Source: JBJENW01 sp051880395 (GTDB lineage: Bacteria; Bacillota; Clostridia; Lachnospirales; Lachnospiraceae). From it: a stretch of 64,000 nt of DNA. Both the position numbers and the translations under genes were made by a program. The stretch spans positions 1-64,000 of the forward strand of contig JBJENW010000035.1 in the NCBI GenBank assembly GCA_051880395.1, read 5' to 3'. The notes under the pieces are model-generated. The model did no database searches, was not told the DNA's origin, and saw only the letters and a list, made by a program, of their open reading frames with translations. Shown here piece after piece: positions 26,594 to 33,792 of this stretch (its first letter is position 1; each line of letters starts with the position of its first letter).

Positions 26594-28654
26594 TTATTTT
26601 ACAGTTACTTTTACAGTTGCTTTTTTACCGCTTGTTGCTTTTACGGTAATGGTAGCAGTACCTTTTTTCACACCTTTGATTACACCTTTGCTGCTTACAG
26701 TTGCAACCTTCTTGTTAGAAGAGCTCCATGTAAGTTTGTCTGTTGTATTCTTCGGTGCTACAGTTGCTTTTACTGTTACAGTCTTACCAACTTTTACAGA
26801 AACTGTTTTCTTTGCTAATGTAACTTTCTTAGCAGGAACTTTTGCTTTTACTGTTACTTTTACAGTTGCTTTCTTTCCGCTTGCTGATTTTACAGTAATG
26901 GTAGCAGTACCTTTCTTAACGGCTTTGATGACACCGTTCTTTACAGTTGCTACTTTCTTGTTGGATGTGGTCCATGTAAGTTTGTCTGTAGATGTTACAG
27001 GTGCTACTGTAGCTTTTACAGTTGTTTTATTACCAGCAACTAATGTTACTTTCTTAACGGAAGCTGTTACTTTTGTTGCTTTGATGTTCTTTGTACCGAT
27101 TGTGATTGTGGTTACAAAAGATTTCTTTCCAGCTGTTGCTGTAATCTTTACTTTACCAGTCTTCTTAGCGGTTACAACACCTTTGCTTGTTACGGTAGCA
27201 AATTTTGTGTTAGAAGATTTCCATTTTACTGTATCTGTGCTGTCTTTTGGAAGAACAGTTGCCTTCAAGGTAACTTTTGTACCTTTCTTCATTTTCAGGC
27301 TCTTGCTGTAAACAGGTTTGATGCTTGTAGCAGGAACTTTAACTGTAATGGAAACAGTTGCGCTCTTATCACCAGCAACTGCTGTGATCTTTGCTGTACC
27401 TTTTGCTACTGCTTTTACTACACCAGTCTTAGGGTCTACAGAAAGGATCTTTGCATTAGAAGTCTTCCATGTAACTGTTGCTGCATCTGCTGGTGTTACA
27501 GTTGCTTTTAATGTTACCTTTGCACCTTTGTTTAATGTCTTCGGTGCGTTTGTGATCTTAACGCTTGTTACAGCTGCATTTTTCACAGTGATCTTTACAG
27601 ATGCGGATTTGTCTCCTGCTTTTACTGTGATTTCAGCAGTACCTGCTGCTACACCAGTAACGGTTGCAGTTTTTCCGTCAGCTGTAACTTTTGCGATCTT
27701 GTCATCGGATGTGGTCCATTCGATAGCTGCTTTTGTATCAGCCGGATCAATGATTGCGCTCAGTTTAATGTCTTTTCCAACCTCTACACTTGTATCTGCT
27801 GCGAGAAGTGTGATGTTGTTTACTTTTTCTTCGTCTTCTGTCTGATCGTTTGTCTGGTCAGATGGTTTGCTTTCCTCTGATGGTTTGCTTACTTCAGATG
27901 GTTTGCTTTCCTCTGATGGTTTGCTTACTTCAGATGGTTTGCTTGTGTCAGATGGTTTGCTTGTGTCAGATGGTTTGCTTTCCTCTGATGGTTTGCTTGC
28001 ATCAGATGGTTCGCTTGTGCTTGGCTGATCACCTGTCTGATCTTTTGTCTGATCGTTTGTCTGATCGTTTGTCTGATCTCCTGTCTGATCGCCTGTCTGA
28101 TCTTTTGTCTGATCGCCTGTCTGATCGTCTGCTGTGACAGTTACTTTTACAGTTCCTGTTTTACCATTATATGTAACGGTTACGGTTGTTTTACCAGCTG
28201 CCACACCTGTAATCTTACCATCTTTTACAGTTGCGATTTTCTCATCAGCTGATTCCCATACAGCTGGTGCTGCGTGTGTACGAACACCTGTTTTCTTTGC
28301 TTTTTTTGCCTGACTTGTTGTCTGAGCTTCTGTCTGAGCTTCTGTCTGTTCTGTTGTCTGCTCTTCTTTCTGCTCATCCTCTGTCTGCTCATCCTTTGTC
28401 TGTTCTGCTGTCTGCTCATCCTTTGTCTGTTCTGCTGTCTGATCTCCTGACTGTTCTGGGGATTCGTCAAGAATCTTTACTGTCTCGGATTCGCCGACTT
28501 TCAGAGTTACTTCGGTTTTGGATAATTTCAATCCTGTTTGGGTGGCTGCAAATGCACTATCACCTAAAGATAAGGTAACCATGCAAACTGCAAGGAACAT
28601 AGCCATTACTTTTTTTGCTGCGATTGTTCCCTTTTTGAGTCCAAATTCTACCAT
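26594..28654 (-). CDS. Secreted Ig-like (Big_2) repeat protein
   Basis: A 686-residue exported protein. A signal peptide (about residues 10-37, MFLAVCMVTLSLGDSAFA) is followed by six bacterial Ig-like modules. The first (VTLKVGESETVKI ... KIATVKDGKITGVAAGKTT) is split by about 60 Gln/Glu/Thr-rich residues. A linker of DQT and KPSxxS repeats (about 100 residues) then leads to five continuous modules, each with a W[TK]xS pattern and a GxAxIT[VA] ending. The C-terminal four are Lys/Thr/Val rich. There is no LPXTG or membrane anchor, so retention could be through charge or polymer binding. GGAAGGAG precedes the ATG at 28654. Single-gene unit with its own terminator. Surface role likely; ligand unknown. 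Confidence 0.88.
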   Translation of the reverse strand: MVEFGLKKGTIAAKKVMAMFLAVCMVTLSLGDSAFAATQTGLKLSKTEVTLKVGESETVKILDESPEQSGDQTAEQTKDEQTAEQTKDEQTEDEQKEEQTTEQTEAQTEAQTTSQAKKAKKTGVRTHAAPAVWESADEKIATVKDGKITGVAAGKTTVTVTYNGKTGTVKVTVTADDQTGDQTKDQTGDQTGDQTNDQTNDQTKDQTGDQPSTSEPSDASKPSEESKPSDTSKPSDTSKPSEVSKPSEESKPSEVSKPSEESKPSDQTNDQTEDEEKVNNITLLAADTSVEVGKDIKLSAIIDPADTKAAIEWTTSDDKIAKVTADGKTATVTGVAAGTAEITVKAGDKSASVKITVKNAAVTSVKITNAPKTLNKGAKVTLKATVTPADAATVTWKTSNAKILSVDPKTGVVKAVAKGTAKITAVAGDKSATVSITVKVPATSIKPVYSKSLKMKKGTKVTLKATVLPKDSTDTVKWKSSNTKFATVTSKGVVTAKKTGKVKITATAGKKSFVTTITIGTKNIKATKVTASVKKVTLVAGNKTTVKATVAPVTSTDKLTWTTSNKKVATVKNGVIKAVKKGTATITVKSASGKKATVKVTVKAKVPAKKVTLAKKTVSVKVGKTVTVKATVAPKNTTDKLTWSSSNKKVATVSSKGVIKGVKKGTATITVKATSGKKATVKVTVK
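27838..28131 (-). repeat. Low-complexity tandem repeats coding DQT and KPSxxS linker
   Basis: Many near-identical units of 12 bases (CTGATC-NNN-TGT on the plus strand) and 18 bases (around GATGGTTTGCTT) are arranged in runs. They encode a flexible hydrophilic linker in the Ig-repeat protein. They lack the spacer structure of a CRISPR array and are in frame throughout. Confidence 0.88.
28386..28439 (-). repeat. Exact 27-bp tandem duplication
   Basis: Two identical 27-base copies (28386-28412, 28413-28439) encode nine-residue units of Asp, Glu, Gln, Thr, Ala and Lys inside the insertion of the first Ig module. Perfect identity suggests a recent duplication. Confidence 0.88.
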
Positions 28655-28855
28655 CTTTTTTCTCCTTCCTTTCTCCTCACTTTTTTGATGATTTATGTTA
28701 CCCTCGATCATGGTATAAAGTATACATGGTCCGAGATATAACTACGTTATAGTGTATCACGAAAAAAGTTTTTTGCAAGAACTTTTTTTCTAATTTTTAT
28801 TTTTTTAATGATTTTATAGCTATTTCTTGAAATTGTTTCTTTATTTTTGGTAGTT
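28655..28855 (-). promoter_or_regulatory. AT-rich leader and control region of Ig-repeat gene
   Basis: Two hundred AT-rich bases without a gene. They hold a perfect inverted repeat TATAAC-TAC-GTTATA (28737-28751), a candidate operator, and an A/T-rich hairpin (arms 28762-28770 and 28780-28788) that may be a weak terminator for the upstream ligase-like gene. TATAAC and TATACT resemble -10 boxes, but no clear -35 box was found. Confidence 0.4.
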
Positions 28856-30445
28856 TTATCCCTCAAGTGCTTTTCGCCTTGTGCTCCTTTCTACGCCCAG
28901 TAAAAGGAAGAATATTGGAGTTACGCAAATCAACGTATTGTTGACAAGTCCCTGCACAAGATAGCCTGCGATCAGACATACGACGGTGCAGGCTGTGCGA
29001 TCTTCTGTTTTTGCTTTCTTCCAATATTTGTATAAATTATAGAAGATAAATCCAAAAAATCCAACTGCTCCCACAATTCCTGTATTGATTAAAAAGTCGA
29101 GGAAATCATTGTGCGCATCGATCATTCTCAAGCTATTGATATAGATTTCTTCACCAAAAATTTCTGTGATCGCATAGTAAAAGTTTCCTGGTCCATAGCC
29201 GAATATTTTGTGGAAGAAACTGGATTTTTGAAATATTTCTGCGGTGTAACGCAAATTTGATCCTCGCCAGTTTCCCCACATTTCGTCAAAAAACAGTGCG
29301 CTGCCGAATGCGTGATACTTTTGGATCGCGAGATCTTTTGTCTCCTGCTGATTGACCAGAATAAACAGGATCACTACTGCAGCGATCGCTGCGATCACAC
29401 AGACTGCAAAGATTCTTTTTATGATCGTTTGTACTTTTTGCGCGTATGGTTTTTTTTCTAAATAGAAGGTCAATGCAAAGCAGATTCCTACGATCGGCAG
29501 AAGCAGCAAACCTTTATTCGTATATCCCAGCAGTGCCGGCAGACCTCCGAATAAACTTCCGGCGCCTTTGACTGCCTGCGTGGTCAAACCGGTCATTCGA
29601 CAGCCGACAAAAAATACTGCCACTAATATAAAGAAACGACGCAATTTGTCAAACTGGTCGATTGTAAACCAGAATAAGATACAAAATGTGACTCCGATCG
29701 CCAAAAAGATACTATCGGATTCTACGGCAACCATTGTCATACATGCGATCACGGAAAAAATCCCATAAATTACCAACGATATTTTTTCTTTGCAGAAGCA
29801 AAATGCTGCCATCGCCATTGGCAAAACAACTGCCAGCATACCGGCGAGTGAATTTACGTTTCCGATGGTGGATGTGAACACGTTTTCCTGCCAGCCCAGA
29901 TCTCCGTACATATGTAATACGTCAATGTTCATATTGTTTAAGATACAGACAATATTTACAAACGTCACGCTTAGGAGAAGTGCGAGGATGATATACTGAT
30001 TATTGTTTAAGAAACGTTCGATCAATATATGCGCCAGCACACACATGACGAGCATGTAAAATCCAAAGCGCCGTCCCCTCAGGCCCCAAAGGCTTTCTGT
30101 TTTGTAGCTGGTTGCCAAAAACGAGACAACTGCTGCAAAAAGAAGGGCGGTCAAAAACCATCCACTCGGTGTTACGGATTTGAGCCACTTTTGCATGTTG
30201 CTCTTTGTCAGTTCCTTGTGATGGCTGCACAGCCAGGAAATCCCTACGATCGTGCAGGCTCCTACCATAATGCCAAGTACCCAGTTTATAAAGTAACTTT
30301 TAAAATCCTGTATATCGGTATAGCCGTTATGTACCAATGGCAGATATACCAGGAAAAGTGTAAAGACTGCTATATACACCAATACAGCTGCAAACTGTCG
30401 CTGTATGGATTCTGTCTCCTGTTTTTTTGTTTGATTTTTCCCCAT
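28856..30445 (-). CDS. O-antigen ligase/polymerase-like membrane protein (Wzy_C)
   Basis: A 529-residue protein with about 11 membrane segments. The long outer loop holds IFGYGPGNFYYAI and MIDAHNDFLDFLINTGIVGA, the diagnostic Wzy_C/O-antigen-ligase signature with its key His. Such proteins join or polymerise lipid-linked glycans on the outer face, and in Gram-positives some act on proteins or wall polymers. The ATG at 30445 has GGGAG nine bases upstream and follows the GtrA stop with one base between. A longer frame to 30541 would overlap GtrA by 95 bases. Whether it polymerises or ligates cannot be told. Confidence 0.85.
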   Translation of the reverse strand: MGKNQTKKQETESIQRQFAAVLVYIAVFTLFLVYLPLVHNGYTDIQDFKSYFINWVLGIMVGACTIVGISWLCSHHKELTKSNMQKWLKSVTPSGWFLTALLFAAVVSFLATSYKTESLWGLRGRRFGFYMLVMCVLAHILIERFLNNNQYIILALLLSVTFVNIVCILNNMNIDVLHMYGDLGWQENVFTSTIGNVNSLAGMLAVVLPMAMAAFCFCKEKISLVIYGIFSVIACMTMVAVESDSIFLAIGVTFCILFWFTIDQFDKLRRFFILVAVFFVGCRMTGLTTQAVKGAGSLFGGLPALLGYTNKGLLLLPIVGICFALTFYLEKKPYAQKVQTIIKRIFAVCVIAAIAAVVILFILVNQQETKDLAIQKYHAFGSALFFDEMWGNWRGSNLRYTAEIFQKSSFFHKIFGYGPGNFYYAITEIFGEEIYINSLRMIDAHNDFLDFLINTGIVGAVGFFGFIFYNLYKYWKKAKTEDRTACTVVCLIAGYLVQGLVNNTLICVTPIFFLLLGVERSTRRKALEG

Positions 30446-30446
30446 T

Positions 30447-30881
30447 TTACTGTTCTCCCGTCTCTTGTATTTCTGGATTTTTTTCTTCGATGAAAATTTT
30501 ACGCGAAACGAAATTCCAAACCATGACAACTGCAGTCGCAAAGATCTTTGCGATCATTTTTCCGAGATGGTATTTTCCATGCAAAAGCCAGATCAGAAAA
30601 TCGTTCATTCCAAGACCGATGGCGCTTAATATAAAGAAGATCAAAAATTCCCGTACTTTGTTTGCATCTTTTTTGCCGACAAATACATATTTCATGCTGC
30701 AGACATAGTTAAACACCAATGAAATAAGAAAAGACAGTGTCGCCGCTGTCACATAATAAATCCCACAAAAAGAATAAAATACATAATATAATCCCATATC
30801 GATCACCGTGGAGACGACCCCCACGATGCCGAATTTAAATGCCTGCTTGATCAATGCAATTAGTTTTTCTTTTATGTCCAT
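30447..30881 (-). CDS. GtrA family membrane protein
   Basis: A 144-residue protein with four membrane segments in the GtrA pattern: FGIVGVVSTVIDMGLYYVF, NYVCSMKYVFVGKKD, FLIFFILSAIGLGMNDFL and VWNFVSRKIFIEEK. GtrA proteins are linked to flipping undecaprenyl-phosphate-sugar donors. The ATG at 30881 has AAAGGGTGA five bases upstream; a GTG at 30890 would have little room for a site. It is placed between glmS and the ligase-like gene. No GtrB partner is adjacent, so it may serve GT2 enzymes encoded elsewhere in the locus. Confidence 0.88.
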   Translation of the reverse strand: MDIKEKLIALIKQAFKFGIVGVVSTVIDMGLYYVFYSFCGIYYVTAATLSFLISLVFNYVCSMKYVFVGKKDANKVREFLIFFILSAIGLGMNDFLIWLLHGKYHLGKMIAKIFATAVVMVWNFVSRKIFIEEKNPEIQETGEQ

Positions 30882-30893
30882 TTTGTTCACCCT

Positions 30894-32720
30894 TTATTCT
30901 ACTGTAACGGATTTTGCCAGATTTCGCGGTTTATCTACATCGCATCCTTTTCCGACGGATACATAATAGGCAAACAACTGCAATGGGATGATTGCCAGTG
31001 AATCCGTGAAATATGGATTCGTCTCCGGAATATAGATCACGTAATCCGCTGCTTTTTCAATCTCTGTGTTTCCTTCATTTGTCACTGCCAGTACAAATGC
31101 ACCTCTTGTCCGTACTTCTACCATATTGCTGACCGTCTTCTTATATAATTCCTGCTGCGTGGCAAGTGCTACGACCAGCGTTCCCTCTTCGATCAAGGAG
31201 ATGGTGCCGTGCTTTAATTCTCCTGCCGCATATGCTTCGGAATGAATATAAGAAATCTCTTTCAACTTCAAAGAGCCTTCCAATGAAATCGCATAATCAA
31301 TTCCACGTCCGATAAAGAATACATTTTTTGCCGCTACATATCGATTCGCGAATTTCTGAATTTTTTCTTTATTATTCAACAATAATTCAATCTGATCCGG
31401 CAGACGTTTCAGATCATGCATCAACTGATCAAACTGATCGTCTGTGATCGTACCGCGCGCCTGTGCAAATTTCATGGCAAGCAAATATAACGCGATCAGC
31501 TGGGCGCTGTATGCCTTTGTGGTTGCAACCGCAATTTCCGGTCCCGCCCAAGTGTACATAACTTTATCTGCCTCTCGCGCGATCGAACTTCCCACTACAT
31601 TTACAATGCCAAGTGTTTTGATTCCACGTCGTTTTGATTCCCGAAGTGCTGCCAGAGAATCCGCTGTCTCACCGGACTGGCTGATGATGATCACGAGATC
31701 TTCCGGATCCAGGATCGGATTGCGATAGCGAAATTCTGAGGCAAGGTCTACTTCCACCGGGATTCGTGCCAAACCTTCAAACACGTATTTATTCGTCATT
31801 CCGGTATGATATGCAGAACCGCAGGCTACGATATGAATTCGTTTGATCGCACGGATCTCTTCGTCTGTCATACCAAGCTCTTCTATCACGATCTGACCAT
31901 TTTTCATCCGCGGATTCATCGTATCGCGCACCGTTTTCGGCTGTTCATACATTTCTTTCAACATGAAATGCTCATAACCGCCTTTTTCTGCCGCGTTCAC
32001 ATCCCAGTCAATGATCGTAGAATCTTTTTCGATACTCTCACCGTCCAGATTGTAAAACTGAATGTCATCCTCTGTGAGAACCGCCATTTCTTCATTCTGA
32101 ATATAATAAACCTCTCTGGTATATTTCAAAACAGCCGGTACGTCGGAGGCGATATAGTTTCCGTCTTTTCCTTTTCCGACGATCAATGGACTATCCTTTC
32201 GCACTGCATACACACGGTCTGGAAAGTCTGCAAAAACAATTCCCAACGCATACGATCCCTCTACGTGCTGCAATACTTTTAGGATGGCCTCTGTCGGTTC
32301 CCCATTATAGTAATAATCCAGTAAATGTGCAACTGTCTCTGTATCTGTTTCGGAAACAAATTCGTATCCTTTTTTTATTAATTTATTTCTTAATTTCAAG
32401 TAATTCTCGATGATTCCATTGTGTACCACCGCGATTGTTTTCTCTTTATTGAAATGTGGATGTGCATTTACATCTGATGGTTCTCCGTGTGTCGCCCAGC
32501 GCGTATGTCCGATTCCGATCGTTCCCGGCAATGTCGCACCGTCGTGTGTCAACTCACTCAATACTTTTAAGCGTCCTGTCGCCTTGCGGATATTGATTTT
32601 TTTTCCATCGTATACCGCAAGTCCTGCCGAATCATATCCTCGATACTCCAGCTTTGACAATCCCTCCAGCAAAAGGGGTGCTGCCTGTGATTTCCCAACA
32701 TAGCCAACTATTCCGCACAT
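30894..32720 (-). CDS. glmS: Glutamine-fructose-6-phosphate aminotransferase
   Basis: The full-length 608-residue enzyme makes glucosamine-6-phosphate from fructose-6-phosphate and glutamine, the first step to UDP-GlcNAc. The N-terminal MCGIVGYVG gives the Cys nucleophile after Met removal; HTRWATHGEPSDVNAHPH is the glutaminase core. Two SIS domains follow (SQSGETADSLAALR; GRGIDYAISLEGSLKLKEISY), and the end is KPRNLAKSVTVE. AGGAGG precedes the ATG. No glmS ribozyme is evident in the 27-base gap upstream, so the gene depends on the upstream transcript. Its place here links amino-sugar supply to polymer synthesis. Confidence 0.98.
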   Translation of the reverse strand: MCGIVGYVGKSQAAPLLLEGLSKLEYRGYDSAGLAVYDGKKINIRKATGRLKVLSELTHDGATLPGTIGIGHTRWATHGEPSDVNAHPHFNKEKTIAVVHNGIIENYLKLRNKLIKKGYEFVSETDTETVAHLLDYYYNGEPTEAILKVLQHVEGSYALGIVFADFPDRVYAVRKDSPLIVGKGKDGNYIASDVPAVLKYTREVYYIQNEEMAVLTEDDIQFYNLDGESIEKDSTIIDWDVNAAEKGGYEHFMLKEMYEQPKTVRDTMNPRMKNGQIVIEELGMTDEEIRAIKRIHIVACGSAYHTGMTNKYVFEGLARIPVEVDLASEFRYRNPILDPEDLVIIISQSGETADSLAALRESKRRGIKTLGIVNVVGSSIAREADKVMYTWAGPEIAVATTKAYSAQLIALYLLAMKFAQARGTITDDQFDQLMHDLKRLPDQIELLLNNKEKIQKFANRYVAAKNVFFIGRGIDYAISLEGSLKLKEISYIHSEAYAAGELKHGTISLIEEGTLVVALATQQELYKKTVSNMVEVRTRGAFVLAVTNEGNTEIEKAADYVIYIPETNPYFTDSLAIIPLQLFAYYVSVGKGCDVDKPRNLAKSVTVE

Positions 32721-32747
32721 AAAATTTCCTCCTGTTACTTTTTTCTA

Positions 32748-33749
32748 TCACTTTTGCTGCTTCCAATAGCGCATCCAAAATGCCTGATTACTTGTGCAGC
32801 GCAAAATCTGGTTGCGACTCAGATGCTCATAATGCATTCCAAGCTGATAGCCAAGATATTTCCACGCGCTTTTTACAATTAAATCTACTATAAGCCATGG
32901 CTTATGAATTGTCAACAAATGTTTTGCTGTCATTTTTACAAGCCGAATTCCCTCTGATTCCGAACGAATTCCGTCAAAAATTTCCGGATGCTGTTTCTGC
33001 GATACAGCAAGATCAAAATTCCGATGAAACTGCTGCCGCCCCGTATAATTATGGGAGTGGATAACTTTTGCATCCGCCTGATACGCGATCGCATAGCCGT
33101 TTTGAATGGCTTTTCCGGCAAAGATCATATCCTCGTTAAAAATTGCCTGATGCGGAAAGCCATGCAGGATATCATACACATCCCGTCTGTACGCAGCACA
33201 CACATTTGAACAGAAAAATGTCTTGATGCCCAGCCGTCCGATATCCTCCGCTGTTTTTCTTTTGCTGATATCCGGATAGTTAAAGGAACGGGTATATTTT
33301 TCCGTCTCACTGCAGTTTTTGTTCGGAATCTGACGTGCATAAGACGCCGCGATCGTTGGCAGATTCGTCTGATCCATTCGCAGTCTTCCCTCTTTATCTA
33401 AAAAAGGCGCAACCAATTTTTCAATAAGAGTACGGTCTGCCGGGACTGCATCCTGTGTCATAAACAGGAATATCTCTGTGTCCGAGCAGGCAACCGCTTT
33501 TCTTCTGGTTGCGCCATGATCAAATTCTTCTTTTCTGATGTGATGTATTTCATATGGTATCTTCATATTCTGCAATACCAGTTTCACTTCCGGTCGGTTT
33601 TTAAATTTCTCCCAGTACACTTCCTCTGTGTTCATAAGAATGATCTTATGAACCGGAAAGGTCTGCTCCTGCAGTCTCTGGAGCAGTAAACGGAAGGTAG
33701 CATCCGGTTTATAGACCGGAATCAATATATCTACCATTGCTTTTTCCAT
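32748..33749 (-). CDS. GT2 glycosyltransferase
   Basis: A 333-residue GT-A enzyme with VDILIPVYKPDATFRLLLQ, LMNTEEVYW, EEFDHGATRRKAVA, FMTQDAVPADRTL (QDA in place of the common DxD) and FNEDMIFAGKAIQNGY. This pattern is seen in rhamnosyltransferases of the RfbF/RgpB type. GAGG precedes the ATG. It lies between the cysteine-protease gene and glmS on the same likely transcript. Sugar unknown. Confidence 0.82.
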   Translation of the reverse strand: MEKAMVDILIPVYKPDATFRLLLQRLQEQTFPVHKIILMNTEEVYWEKFKNRPEVKLVLQNMKIPYEIHHIRKEEFDHGATRRKAVACSDTEIFLFMTQDAVPADRTLIEKLVAPFLDKEGRLRMDQTNLPTIAASYARQIPNKNCSETEKYTRSFNYPDISKRKTAEDIGRLGIKTFFCSNVCAAYRRDVYDILHGFPHQAIFNEDMIFAGKAIQNGYAIAYQADAKVIHSHNYTGRQQFHRNFDLAVSQKQHPEIFDGIRSESEGIRLVKMTAKHLLTIHKPWLIVDLIVKSAWKYLGYQLGMHYEHLSRNQILRCTSNQAFWMRYWKQQK

Positions 33750-33792
33750 AAAAGTTTTCCTCTTTCCTGTTCAACACACCTGTTACTTCGTC

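Noticed and set aside
26487..27845. Two long open frames on the plus strand (274 and 175 codons) opposite the Ig-repeat gene
   Set aside because: They mirror the Thr/Val/Lys-rich repeats of the minus-strand gene, have repetitive Val/Phe/Thr composition, and run across its terminator. They are shadows of the coding repeats.
27838..28131. Short regular repeats that might suggest a CRISPR array
   Set aside because: Units are 12 and 18 bases, contiguous, without unique spacers, and in frame with a signal-peptide protein. They are coding repeats.
28762..28788. A/T-rich hairpin as a firm terminator of the ligase-like gene
   Set aside because: Arms contain one G-C pair each, so stability is doubtful. 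It is mentioned only as part of the control region.
32721..32747. glmS ribozyme upstream of glmS
   Set aside because: Only 27 bases lie between the neighbouring gene and glmS, too short for the ribozyme.
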